This document shows positions 8,054-16,496 of a stretch of DNA of 64,000 bases, one piece after another. Source of the stretch: Lysobacter sp. Root916 (GTDB lineage: Bacteria > Pseudomonadota > Gammaproteobacteria > Xanthomonadales > Xanthomonadaceae). A program made the position numbers and the translations under genes. Location of the stretch: the NCBI RefSeq assembly GCF_001429785.1, contig NZ_LMJF01000013.1, positions 438,327 through 502,326 of the forward strand, in the 5' to 3' direction. How positions within the stretch are numbered: position 1 is the first letter of the stretch; every line of letters starts with the position of its first letter. Below the pieces are notes generated by a model. It saw only the letters and a program-made list of their open reading frames with translations, searched no databases and had not been told where the DNA came from.

Positions 8054-9157
8054 ATGCACCGTCGCGACTTCCTTGCCGGTTCGCTGCTCGCCGGCGGCGC
8101 CTTGCTCGCCGGACCCGCGCACGCGGGCGAGGGCTGGGACGCGCGCGTGTCGCGCGCGCCGGCCGCGGACGCCGGCGTGCCGGTCTACCCCAGTGTCGGC
8201 GCCGCAGTGGCCGCCGCGCCCGCGCACGGGCGCCGGCCGTTCCGCATCCGCATCGATCGCGGTCTGTGGCGCGAGAAACTGGTGATCGACAAACCGAACA
8301 TCCACCTGATCGGCGAGGATCGCGCCGGTTGCGTGCTGAGCTACGACGCCGCCGCCGGCATGGCGCGTCCAGACGGCGAGCCCTGGGGCACCTGGGGCTG
8401 CGCCAGCGTGATCGTGCGCGCGCCGGATTTCCGCGCCGAGCGCCTGAGCATCCGCAACGATTTCGACTACGTGGGCAATCTGAGCGCGCCGAAGTTCGAA
8501 CCGATTGGCCCCAACGGCGCGCAGGCGGTGGCCTTGATGTTGGACGCGGGCGCCGAACGCAGCGTGCTGCACGAGGTCGATCTGCATGGGCACCAGGACA
8601 CCTTGTTCGTCGATGCCGGGCGTAGCCTGTTCCGCCGTTGCCGCATCGCCGGCAGCGTCGACTTCGTGTTCGGCGGCGGCAACGCCTGGTTCGAGGACTG
8701 CGTACTGCATTCGCGCTTCCGGCCCGGCAAGGAGCGCCAGGGCTATGTCGCGGTGCCCTGCACGCCCAGCGCGCAGGCTTATGGACTGAGCTTTCTGCGC
8801 TGCCGGCTGAGCCGCGATGCCGAAGTGGCCGACGCCAGCGTCGCGCTGGGGCGGGCGTGGCGTCCGGGTCGCAATTTTCCCGACGGCAAGTACGGCGACC
8901 CCGATGCGGTCGGCGCCGCCGTCTATCTGTCGTGCTGGATGGATGCGCACATCGATCCGCGCGGATGGGATGCGATGGGCTACACCGCACGCGACGGCGC
9001 GCGCACGATGCTGGCGCCGGAAGCGGCGCGCTTGTACGAGTACGACAGCCGCGGCCCCGGCGCGGCGCGCTCGCCGGGGCGGCGCCAGCTCGATCGCACC
9101 GCGCTCGCGCGCCATCGTCGCGAGCTCGTGCTGGCCGGCTGGGAGCCGTCGCTGTGA
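8054..9157 (+). CDS. Pectinesterase (pectin methylesterase, CE8)
   Basis: 367 residues. A Tat-like signal MHRRDFLAGS with a hydrophobic stretch ends near AHAGE (residue 24-26), so the enzyme is exported. The right-handed beta-helix domain carries all the active-site blocks: GHQDTLF at 179-185 (Asp182), GSVDFVFG at 200-207 (Asp203 nucleophile) and LGRAWR at 265-270 (binding Arg). It removes methyl esters from homogalacturonan so that lyases can act. The ATG at 8054 is chosen because it has TGGAG upstream and starts the signal; the longer reading frame runs through the terminator. It overlaps or abuts the next gene by a TGA/GTG junction, implying coupled translation. Confidence 0.93.
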   Translation: MHRRDFLAGSLLAGGALLAGPAHAGEGWDARVSRAPAADAGVPVYPSVGAAVAAAPAHGRRPFRIRIDRGLWREKLVIDKPNIHLIGEDRAGCVLSYDAAAGMARPDGEPWGTWGCASVIVRAPDFRAERLSIRNDFDYVGNLSAPKFEPIGPNGAQAVALMLDAGAERSVLHEVDLHGHQDTLFVDAGRSLFRRCRIAGSVDFVFGGGNAWFEDCVLHSRFRPGKERQGYVAVPCTPSAQAYGLSFLRCRLSRDAEVADASVALGRAWRPGRNFPDGKYGDPDAVGAAVYLSCWMDAHIDPRGWDAMGYTARDGARTMLAPEAARLYEYDSRGPGAARSPGRRQLDRTALARHRRELVLAGWEPSL

Positions 9158-9165
9158 GGGCGCCG

Positions 9166-9945
9166 ATGCGCGTGCGCCTTGGCTTGCTGCTGAGCTTGTG
9201 CGGCTGGGCTCTGGCGCTGCCCATGAGCGCGCCGGCTGCATCCTCGCCGGTGCCCACGATCCACCTCGCCGGCGACTCGACCCTGGCCGAGAAACTGCCG
9301 GAGAAGCGTCCGGAAACCGGTTGGGGCGAGCCACTGGCCGCGCGCTTCCGCGCGGGCAGCGTGCGCGTGGTCAATCATGCGAAGAACGGCCGCAGCACGC
9401 GCACCTTCATCGAAGAGGGCCGTTGGCAGGCGCTGCTGGACGGCCTGCGTGCGGGCGATTGGGTGCTGATCCAGTTCGGCCACAACGACGAGTCGGCCGA
9501 CAAGCCCGATCGCTACACGCCCTTGCCCGACTACGAGCGCAACCTCGCGCGCTTCGTCGCCGAGGTACGCGCGCGCGGCGCCACCCCGATCCTACTGACG
9601 CCGGTGGCGCGCCGTCGCTACGACAGCGAAGGCCGCGTGCAGGACAGCCACGGCGAGTACCCAGGCCGGGTGCGCGCGCTGGCCGCGCGCGAGCACGTGG
9701 CCCTGATCGATATGGAGCGGCGCAGTCAGGCCGTGCTGCAGGAGGCGGGCGTGGAGGGCTCGCGACGACTGTTCCTGCAGCTCGCGCCCGGCGCCCATCG
9801 CAACTATCCGCAGGGCGTCGAGGACAACACCCACTTCTCGCCGCTGGGTGCGCGCCGCATCGCGTTCGAGTTCGCCGCCGCGCTGCGCGCAACCGACCTG
9901 GCGCTGGCCTCGCGCTTACGCAAGGACGACGACGCGGCGCCGTAA
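9166..9945 (+). CDS. SGNH/GDSL hydrolase, rhamnogalacturonan acetylesterase-like (CE12)
   Basis: 259 residues with a signal peptide ending near AAS (about residue 25). Block I is GDST at 36-39 with Ser38 as nucleophile; block II NHAKNGRST, block III GHND and block V HFSPLGARR with the catalytic His follow in order. This pattern, with RYTPLPDYERNL after GHND, fits rhamnogalacturonan acetylesterases, which remove acetyl groups from pectin hairy regions. ATG 9166 is preceded by GAGGG; a GTG at 9154 overlapping the pectinesterase stop (GTGA) is an alternative start adding four residues. It ends 10 bases from the convergent pectate lyase gene. Confidence 0.87.
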   Translation: MRVRLGLLLSLCGWALALPMSAPAASSPVPTIHLAGDSTLAEKLPEKRPETGWGEPLAARFRAGSVRVVNHAKNGRSTRTFIEEGRWQALLDGLRAGDWVLIQFGHNDESADKPDRYTPLPDYERNLARFVAEVRARGATPILLTPVARRRYDSEGRVQDSHGEYPGRVRALAAREHVALIDMERRSQAVLQEAGVEGSRRLFLQLAPGAHRNYPQGVEDNTHFSPLGARRIAFEFAAALRATDLALASRLRKDDDAAP

Positions 9946-9955
9946 GCGGCGCGCC

Positions 9956-11341
9956 TCACTTCAAGGGCGCGCGCCGCGGCAGCGGTTTGAGCGGCTCCAT
10001 CGTCGCCAGGTCCCAGTCTTCGGGCACGAAGGCCTGATGCGTCGGCGCGTGCCGCGGATAGCCGCCGACCTGACTTTCGCTGTCGATGATCTTGCCGCGC
10101 CCTTCGATGGTGTCGGCCAGGATGCGCCGGTCGATGTCGTCGCGGTCCCAGGGCCGCGCGCCCGCCTGCGCGATCACCGCGTCCTGCACCTGCGCCGACG
10201 GCAGCAGGCGCACGCCGAACGGCAGCGGCGGCGCATGGGCGGGCTGGATCACGCGCAGCGGCGTGGTGGTGTAGCGCCCCTGCTGGGGCAAGGGACGGCC
10301 GAGGCGGTCGACGGCGAGGTTGTCCTCGGCGTAGTACTCGACATCGCCGGAGCCGCCGACCATGAAGAACGCGAGCTCCTCGGTCGAAGGGCCGGCGCGC
10401 ATCACGTTGCCGCGCGCGACCATCTGCCCGGTCGAATAGGGGTGGCCCAGCCATTCCTCGGCGATCAGGTTGTAGTGCAGCGCGCGCTGGCCGGGGTTGT
10501 AGATCAGGTTGTTGATGACCTGGCCGCGCGCGCCGCCCTTGAACAGCGGATTGCGCTCGTAGTTGTGCGCATAGAGGTTGCCGACGATCAGCACCTCGTT
10601 GACGTGATCGTGGATCAGCGAGCCCTTGGAGTGCTCGCCCTTGACATGAGTAGCGTTGGACAAGCCCTCGGCGAGCAGGTTGTTGCTGAAGGTGATGCGG
10701 CGCGAGGCGTTCTCCATCCAGTCCTTCTCGCTTTCGCCGTGAAAGCGGGTGCTGGAGGCGGACAGATTCTCGTCGGTGGCCCAGGTCAGCGAGCAATGGT
10801 CGACGATCACGTCGCGCGCGCCGCGCACGGTGGTGATGGCGTCGAAATCCGGACCGGCCATCTTGGCCGCGCCGGCTTCGCCCGGGCGCACTCGGATATG
10901 CCGCACGACCACGTCGTGAGTAGCGATGATCAAACCGCCGCGGATGAAGGTGACGCCCGGTTGCGGCGCGGTCTGTCCGGCGACGGTGAGATAGGGTTCG
11001 GCGATGCGCAGTTCCTGGCGCTGCAGGTCGATCACGCCGCCGATCTCGAACACCACGATGCGCGGCCCGCTCGCGGCCACCGCTTCGGCGAAGGAGCCCG
11101 GCCCGTTCGCGGCCAGGGTGGTGACCCGGATGATGCGGCCGCCACGGCCGCCGGGCGTGTGCGCGGCCCAGCCCTGCGCGCCCGGGAAGGCGAGCGCGCC
11201 GCCATCGGCGGCCGGCTTTTCGGCGGCCGGTACGCCGGCGCAGGCCAGGCCGAGCAGGCCGACGGCCAGCCAGCGCAGCCCGCGTCCCCCCACGTTCCGC
11301 GCCGTCTTCGCCGCGCCGTCCCACCCTGCCCGCTGGATCAT
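9956..11341 (-). CDS. Pectate lyase (parallel beta-helix, PL1-like)
   Basis: 461 residues. A signal peptide with hydrophobic core LRWLAVGLLGLACAGVPAAE lies about residues 20-40. The mature domain begins ALAFPGAQGWAAHTPGGRGG, the standard opening of pectate lyase-type helices, and continues with GVIDL, VRHIRVRPGE and VDHCSLTWATDEN, where the Asp/Asn residues form the calcium site. It cleaves de-esterified polygalacturonate by beta-elimination in the periplasm or outside the cell. The ATG is preceded by AAGGGGA; in-frame codons further upstream overlap the operator region. It is transcribed towards the esterase genes and away from the hydratase/TRAP operon. Confidence 0.87.
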   Translation of the reverse strand: MIQRAGWDGAAKTARNVGGRGLRWLAVGLLGLACAGVPAAEKPAADGGALAFPGAQGWAAHTPGGRGGRIIRVTTLAANGPGSFAEAVAASGPRIVVFEIGGVIDLQRQELRIAEPYLTVAGQTAPQPGVTFIRGGLIIATHDVVVRHIRVRPGEAGAAKMAGPDFDAITTVRGARDVIVDHCSLTWATDENLSASSTRFHGESEKDWMENASRRITFSNNLLAEGLSNATHVKGEHSKGSLIHDHVNEVLIVGNLYAHNYERNPLFKGGARGQVINNLIYNPGQRALHYNLIAEEWLGHPYSTGQMVARGNVMRAGPSTEELAFFMVGGSGDVEYYAEDNLAVDRLGRPLPQQGRYTTTPLRVIQPAHAPPLPFGVRLLPSAQVQDAVIAQAGARPWDRDDIDRRILADTIEGRGKIIDSESQVGGYPRHAPTHQAFVPEDWDLATMEPLKPLPRRAPLK

Positions 11342-11379
11342 CGATCGGTCCCCTTCCGCTGCCTGGAGTCTAGCTTGGA

Positions 11380-11408
11380 TTGTCAATGACACCGGTTTCC
11401 TATACAAC
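11380..11408 (+). promoter_or_regulatory. Promoter of the hydratase-TRAP operon with embedded operator
   Basis: TTGTCA (11380-11385) as -35 and TACAAC (11403-11408, within TATACAAC) as -10 are 17 bases apart. TGACACCGGTTTCC fills 11387-11400 in the spacer, so a bound repressor would block polymerase. It also lies upstream of the divergent pectate lyase. Confidence 0.55.
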
Positions 11409-11447
11409 AGTTCCGGACAGGAAACGCCGCAGGGGACCCGATCCGGC

Positions 11448-12275
11448 ATGCAGACACCGACCATCGACGACGGCAGCGCAGGCGCCGCGATCGCCCACCG
11501 GCTGGTCGCGGCACGCCGCGGCGCGCGTGCGCTGCCCGACTACCCCGGTCCGCTGCCGGCCACGCTGGATCAGGGCTACGCGATCCAGGACCGGGCCATC
11601 GGCCAGTGGCCGCAGCCGATCGCGGGCTGGAAGGTCGGGCGCGTCCCGCCGGCCTGGGAAACCCGGCTGGGCGAGGAGCGCCTGGTCGGCCCGATCTTCG
11701 CCAACGCGGTTCAGACCGCCACCGGTGGACAAACAGCGCGCTTCGAGGTGATCGAGGGCGGCTTCGCCGCGGTCGAGGCCGAGTTCGTGTTCCGGCTCGG
11801 CCGCGACGCGCCCGCCGGCCGCACCGAGTTCGACCACGCGCAGGCCGCGGATCTGGTCGAGGCCCTGCTGATCGGGATCGAGCTGGCCGGCAGTCCGCTG
11901 CCCGACATCAACACCCTGGGCCCGCCTATCGTGGTCTCGGACTTCGGCAACAACGCCGGCCTGGTCGTCGGCCCGGAGATTCCGGATTGGCGCGCACTGG
12001 CCGACGCCGACCTGCGCTGCGAAACTTTTATCGACGACACCTCGGTCGGACGCGGCGGCGCGGGTTCGATCGCCGGCGGCCTGCTCGCCGCGCTGGCGTT
12101 CGCCTTGTCGCGTTGCGCGCGCCGCGGCTATCCGCTCAAGGCCGGCATGCTGGTCACCACCGGCGCGGCCACCGGCATCCACGACATCCTGGCCGGACAA
12201 CGCGCGATGATCTCGTTCGGGCGCTGGGGCCAGTTGCACTGCGAGGCGGTGCGCGCCAGCGGGGAGCCGGCATGA
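11448..12275 (+). CDS. 2-keto-4-pentenoate hydratase-like protein (FAA hydrolase superfamily)
   Basis: 275 residues, no signal peptide. The family features are AGWKVG in the N-terminal third, VEAEFVFRLG with metal-binding acidic residues in the middle, and LVTTGAATGIHDILAG near the end, as in MhpD/2-oxopent-4-enoate hydratases. These enzymes hydrate or decarboxylate 2-keto-4-enoates. As first gene of the TRAP operon in a pectin locus, it could act on a keto-deoxy sugar acid or on a by-product of uronate breakdown; this is inference. It overlaps the TRAP binding-protein gene by ATGA, so the two are translationally coupled. Confidence 0.78.
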   Translation: MQTPTIDDGSAGAAIAHRLVAARRGARALPDYPGPLPATLDQGYAIQDRAIGQWPQPIAGWKVGRVPPAWETRLGEERLVGPIFANAVQTATGGQTARFEVIEGGFAAVEAEFVFRLGRDAPAGRTEFDHAQAADLVEALLIGIELAGSPLPDINTLGPPIVVSDFGNNAGLVVGPEIPDWRALADADLRCETFIDDTSVGRGGAGSIAGGLLAALAFALSRCARRGYPLKAGMLVTTGAATGIHDILAGQRAMISFGRWGQLHCEAVRASGEPA

Positions 12276-13264
12276 CCACTCGTCGCCAAGTCTTGGGCGG
12301 ACTCGGCGCGGCCTGCGCCCTGGCCGCGACCTCGGCCGGATTGCGCGCGGGCGACGGCAGCCGCTTGCTCACCGCTACCGACGTGCACGTCAAGGACTAC
12401 CCCACCGTGGCCGCCGTGCAATGGATCGGGCGCGAGCTCGAGCGCGCCACCGACGGCCGCCTGCGCCTGCGTCTGTACCACTCCGGCCAGCTCGGTCGCG
12501 AGTCCGAGGCGATCGACATGGCGCGCTTCGGCGCGATCGACATCACCCGCGTCTACAGCGGCGCGCTCAACAACGCCTTCCCGCTGACCCAGGCGCTGTC
12601 GCTGCCCTATGTGTTCGACTCGGTCGCGCACCTGCGCCGCGCGCTGGACGGCGAAGTCGGCGCGGCGGTGCTGCGCGACTTCGGCCGCCGCGAGCTGGTC
12701 GGCCTGGCGATCTACGACTGCGGCGCGCGCTGCTTCTACAACGTGCGCCGCCCGATCCGCACCCCGGCCGACATGCACGGCCTGAAGTTCCGGGTGCCGG
12801 CCTCGGACATCTTCATGCGCATGATCCGCCTGCTCGGCGGCAATCCGACCCCGCTGGCCTACGGCGAAGTGTTCTCGGCGCTGCAGACGCATCTGATCGA
12901 CGGCGCCGAAAACAATCTGCGCAGCTACCACTCCAGCCGCCAGTTCGAGGCCGCGCGTTACTGGTCGCAAACCCAGCATTCCTACGCGCCGGACGTGCTG
13001 CTGATGTCGCGACGCAGTTTCGATTCGCTGCGCGCCGACGACCGCGCCCTGCTGCTGGACATCGCGCGCCGCTCGGTGGCGGTGATGCGCAGCTTGTGGG
13101 ACGAATCCGAAGCGGTGGCGCGCGCGGCGGTGGTCGCCGGCGGCGTGCGCATCAACGACTGCGACCTGCCCGCGTTCCGCGCCGCGGTGCAGCCGCTGCT
13201 GGACGACTACCACCGCGACCCGGCGATCGAATCCCTGTACCGCCGCATCCGTTCCCTGGCCTGA
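12272..13264 (+). CDS. dctP: TRAP transporter periplasmic solute-binding protein (DctP type)
   Basis: 330 residues. The N-terminus has a twin-arginine-like signal (TTRRQVLGGLG). The mature protein shows DctP features: HVKDYPTVAAVQWIGREL, GQLGRESEAIDMARFGAIDIT, then FYNVRRPIRTPADMHGLKFRV with the conserved Arg that salt-bridges a carboxylate, and GEVFSALQTHLIDGAENN. Members bind organic acids including uronates. In this locus the ligand is likely galacturonate, an unsaturated uronate or a short oligogalacturonide, which is inferred from context. The start overlaps the upstream stop (ATGA). Confidence 0.9.
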   Translation: MTTRRQVLGGLGAACALAATSAGLRAGDGSRLLTATDVHVKDYPTVAAVQWIGRELERATDGRLRLRLYHSGQLGRESEAIDMARFGAIDITRVYSGALNNAFPLTQALSLPYVFDSVAHLRRALDGEVGAAVLRDFGRRELVGLAIYDCGARCFYNVRRPIRTPADMHGLKFRVPASDIFMRMIRLLGGNPTPLAYGEVFSALQTHLIDGAENNLRSYHSSRQFEAARYWSQTQHSYAPDVLLMSRRSFDSLRADDRALLLDIARRSVAVMRSLWDESEAVARAAVVAGGVRINDCDLPAFRAAVQPLLDDYHRDPAIESLYRRIRSLA

Positions 13265-13274
13265 GGCAGATCCC

Positions 13275-13823
13275 GTGGCAGACGCTCCCCTCGCCGCGAA
13301 CGCGGACATCGAACACCAGCAGGACCGGACCGCGCCGCGCGGCGCGCTGGATCGGCTGGCCGGCATCGCGGTCGCCATCGCCGGCGCCGCCCTGGTAGGC
13401 ATGGTCGCGGTGCAGGCCCTGCAGGTGTTCGCGCGCTACGTGCTCAACGATTCGCCGGGCTGGACCGAGCCGGTCGCGCTGCTGCTGCTGAACACCGCCA
13501 TGAGTTTCGGCGCCGCCGCCGGCGTGCACCGCGGCTCGCACTTCGGCTTCTTCATCCTGGTCCACCGCTCGCGCCCGGCCGTGCGGCGCTGGCTGCTCGC
13601 GTTCTCCAACCTGGTGATCGCCAGCATCGGCGCGGTACTGGCGGTGTGGGGCGGAGAACTGCTGCTGGACGGACTGGACATCCCCATGGCCGGCGCACCG
13701 CTGCCGCAGAGCGCGGTGTACGCGCCGATGGCGCTGGGCGGCGCGCTGATGGCGGTGTTCGCGTTGCAACGCATGGTCGCGGCCCTGACAGCGCCGCTCA
13801 CCGACCCCCACCGGAGCGCCTGA
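13275..13823 (+). CDS. dctQ: TRAP transporter small membrane subunit (DctQ type)
   Basis: 182 residues with four hydrophobic segments (about 32-55, 68-88, 110-130 and 147-167). QVFARYVLNDSPGWTEPVALLLL is the DctQ hallmark region (here split by the first helix end and the ENxPGWTEE-like turn). It pairs with the large subunit to form the sodium-driven permease. The start is GTG at 13275, ten bases after the binding-protein stop; its TGA overlaps the next ATG (TGATG). Confidence 0.88.
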   Translation: MADAPLAANADIEHQQDRTAPRGALDRLAGIAVAIAGAALVGMVAVQALQVFARYVLNDSPGWTEPVALLLLNTAMSFGAAAGVHRGSHFGFFILVHRSRPAVRRWLLAFSNLVIASIGAVLAVWGGELLLDGLDIPMAGAPLPQSAVYAPMALGGALMAVFALQRMVAALTAPLTDPHRSA

Positions 13824-15103
13824 TGGAAGTCGCGATACTTTTCGGCGTGTTCGCCGTGCTGCTGATCGTCGGCGTGCCGGTGGCCTACGCCCTGTCCTCG
13901 GCCGCCTTGGCGACCCTGATCTGCATCGGCCTGCCGCCGATCGTGGTGGTGCAGCAGACCGCGGCCGGCGCCGGCTCAGCCTCGCTGATCGCGATTCCGC
14001 TTTTCATCTTCGCCGGCGAAATCATGCTGCGCGGCGGCATCTCCGAACGCCTGATCGGCCTGGCGTCGGCGCTGGTCGGGCATCTGCGCGGCGGCCTGGG
14101 CCAGGTCAGCGTGCTGTCCTCGCTGTTCTTCGGCGGCGTGTCGGGCTCGGCCATCGCCGACGTCTCGGCGATCGGCGGCGCGATGATCCCGCAGATGGTC
14201 AAGCGCGGTTTCGACCGCGACTTCGCCGTCAACGTGACCATGACCGCATCCATGGTCGCGCTGCTGGTGCCGCCCTCGCATAACCTGATTTTGTACTCGG
14301 CCTCGGCCGGCGGCAGCATCTCCATCGCCGACCTGTTCGCGGCCGGCATCGTTCCGGCGCTGCTGATGACGGTCACCCTGATGGCGACCTGCTGGGTGAT
14401 CGCGCGCCGGCGCGGCTACGCGGTCGAGCCCTTCCCCGGCTTCGGCATCGTGCTGCGCCGTTTCGTCGCCGCGCTGCCGGGCTTGTTGCTGGTGGCCCTG
14501 ATCTTCGTCGGCATCCGCGCCGGCATCTTCACCGCGGTCGAGAGCGCGGCCATCGCCGTGGTCTACGCGCTGCTGGTGACCGCGCTGGTCTATCGCAATC
14601 TGCGCTGGCGCGATTTCCTGGAGACCGTCGCCGGCGCCGCGCGCACCACCGGCATGATCCTGTTCGTGATCGCCTCGGCGGCCTCGTTCGGCTGGCTGCT
14701 GGCCTATCTGCAGGTGCCCACCGCCGCGGTCGAGGCCTTGACCTCGCTGACCACCGACAAGAACCTGCTGCTGTTGCTGATGATCCTGATCCTGCTGGTG
14801 CTGGGCACCTTCATGGACCTGGCGCCGATGATCATCATCTGCACGCCGATCTTCCTGCCGCTGGCCAAGGCGATCGGCGTCGACCCGGTGCACTTCGGCG
14901 TGATCCTGATTCTCAAGGGCGGCATCAGCCTGATCTCGCCGCCGCTGGGCTCGGTGCTGTTCGTGGGCACGGCGATCGGCAAGATCAGCATAGGCGAGAC
15001 CCTGCGCACGATCTGGCCGTTCTGGCTGGCCGCGCTGGCGGTGCTGCTGGTGGTGACCTTCGTGCCGCAGCTGTCGCTGTGGCTGCCGGCGCTGTTGAAG
15101 TAG
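13823..15103 (+). CDS. dctM: TRAP transporter large membrane subunit (DctM type)
   Basis: 426 residues and about twelve hydrophobic segments, the size and layout of DctM. Conserved stretches are AIPLFIFAGEIMLRGGI, GGVSGSAIADVSAIGG, VPPSHNLILYS and KGGISLISPPLGSVLFVG. DctM is the transport channel of the TRAP system, importing the ligand delivered by DctP with sodium. Translation begins within the stop codon of dctQ, as expected for equimolar subunits. It is the last gene before a 97-bp gap and the regulator. Confidence 0.92.
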   Translation: MEVAILFGVFAVLLIVGVPVAYALSSAALATLICIGLPPIVVVQQTAAGAGSASLIAIPLFIFAGEIMLRGGISERLIGLASALVGHLRGGLGQVSVLSSLFFGGVSGSAIADVSAIGGAMIPQMVKRGFDRDFAVNVTMTASMVALLVPPSHNLILYSASAGGSISIADLFAAGIVPALLMTVTLMATCWVIARRRGYAVEPFPGFGIVLRRFVAALPGLLLVALIFVGIRAGIFTAVESAAIAVVYALLVTALVYRNLRWRDFLETVAGAARTTGMILFVIASAASFGWLLAYLQVPTAAVEALTSLTTDKNLLLLLMILILLVLGTFMDLAPMIIICTPIFLPLAKAIGVDPVHFGVILILKGGISLISPPLGSVLFVGTAIGKISIGETLRTIWPFWLAALAVLLVVTFVPQLSLWLPALLK

Positions 15104-15200
15104 GCACGCGATGTCCACCGGGGACATCGCCGGCGCAGGCGGCTAGAATCGGCTCAGCCCCGGTGCCCGCACCGGCTCGTTTCTCCTTCGCCGAGCCGCC

Positions 15201-16319
15201 ATGAATCCTGCCCCCCCGCGCGGCTCGCGCCGCGGACCGCGCAGCGCCCGTTCCGCCGATGCGGCCGCAGGCGAGGCCGCGTCGCCGCGGATGCCGGCAC
15301 CGGGCAAGGCCACCATCAACGACATCGCGCGCCTGGCGGCGGTGTCGAAGAAGACGGTGTCGCGGGTGATCAACAACTCGCCGCTGGTGCGCCCGGACAC
15401 GCGCGAGAAGATCCAGTCGCTGATGAAACAGCTGGGCTACGCGCCCGATCCGCAGGCGCGCGGGCTGGCGTTTCGGCGCTCGTTCCTGATCGGGCTGGTC
15501 TACGACAACCCGACCGCGCAGTACATCGTCAACATGCAGTACGGCGCGCTCGACGCCCTGCGCGATTCCGGCTACGAGCTGGTCGTGCACCCTTGCGACA
15601 GCCATCGCGAGGACTACATCGACGGCATCCGCCGCTTCGCGCTGCAGCAGAAGCTGCACGGCGTGATCCTGATTCCGCGCGTGTCCGAGGACGACCAGCT
15701 GGCCGCGGCCCTGCGCGAAATCGACGTGCGCTACGTGCGCATCGCCTCGATCCCGCTGGACGAGCCGGCCAACATGCTGCACACCCAGGACCGCCTGGCC
15801 GGCGTCGAAGCCGCCAACTACCTGCAGTCGCTGGGCCATCGGCAGCTCGGCCTGATCACCGGCCCGCGCCGCTACCGCTCCTCGATCGAACGCGGCGGCG
15901 GGTTCCGCCACGGCCTGGCCCAGCGCGGCATCGAGCTGGCCGAGGACTATGTGTTCGAGGGCGGCTACACCTTCGAGTCCGGCGTCGCCGGCGCCGAGTA
16001 CTTGCTGGCGAAGTCGCCGCGCCCCACCGCCATCTTCGCCTGCAACGACGAGATGGCCGCCGGCGTGTACAAGGCCGCGATGCGACGCGGCCTGTCGATT
16101 CCGGCCGATCTGTCGGTGGTGGGCTACGACGACAGCCCGCTGGCGACCCAGTTGTGGCCGGCCCTGAGCACCATCCACTCGCCGATCCGCGACCTCGGCC
16201 GCCAGGCCGCGCAGATGCTGTTGGCGCCGGAACCCGAGGACGGCGACGCCCCCGCCGAGCCGGTCTCGGTCACCCCGCACCTGGTGGTGCGCGACTCCAG
16301 CCAGCGCCCGCCGGCCTGA
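15201..16319 (+). CDS. LacI-family transcriptional regulator of the pectin locus
   Basis: 372 residues. The helix-turn-helix TINDIARLAAVSKKTVSRV is at 38-56, followed by the hinge region (TREKIQSLMKQLGYAPDPQA) and a periplasmic-binding-protein-like sensor domain with ACNDEMAAG and DLSVVGYDD. Function in KdgR-like control of pectin genes is inferred from location and from the palindromic GACACCGGTT sites in the locus; the ligand may be KDG or a related intermediate. The first 30 residues are a Pro/Arg/Ala-rich leader unusual for the family, so the ATG at 15291 (MPAPGK) is a plausible true start. Confidence 0.85.
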   Translation: MNPAPPRGSRRGPRSARSADAAAGEAASPRMPAPGKATINDIARLAAVSKKTVSRVINNSPLVRPDTREKIQSLMKQLGYAPDPQARGLAFRRSFLIGLVYDNPTAQYIVNMQYGALDALRDSGYELVVHPCDSHREDYIDGIRRFALQQKLHGVILIPRVSEDDQLAAALREIDVRYVRIASIPLDEPANMLHTQDRLAGVEAANYLQSLGHRQLGLITGPRRYRSSIERGGGFRHGLAQRGIELAEDYVFEGGYTFESGVAGAEYLLAKSPRPTAIFACNDEMAAGVYKAAMRRGLSIPADLSVVGYDDSPLATQLWPALSTIHSPIRDLGRQAAQMLLAPEPEDGDAPAEPVSVTPHLVVRDSSQRPPA

Positions 16320-16411
16320 GCCCCCGCCGCCGGCGGGCAGCCCGAATCCAGCTTCCGAATCGCGCTACGACGCGGCCGCCCGCGCATGCCCGCGGCTTCG
16401 TGCACGGCATT

Positions 16412-16442
16412 TTGACACCGGTTACCAAAACCCCGTTATGAT
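16412..16442 (+). promoter_or_regulatory. kduI promoter overlapped by the candidate LacI operator
   Basis: TTGACA (16412-16417) is a perfect -35, and TATGAT (16437-16442, within GTTATGAT) serves as -10 with a 17-19 base spacing depending on the register. TGACACCGGTTACC at 16413-16426 covers the -35 box and spacer, a classic repressor position. It shares 13 bases with 5162-5174. Confidence 0.65.
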
Positions 16443-16496
16443 CCCCGGATCAGCCGCCGCGGGCGGCAACGCAGGCATGCGCTTTCCGGAGGCCCG

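Noticed and set aside
5451-9374. Open frame of 1307 codons on the minus strand
   Set aside because: It is the complement of the receptor, pectinesterase and acetylesterase genes; the product is Arg/Ala/Val-rich with no domain, as expected for the opposite strand of GC-rich coding DNA.
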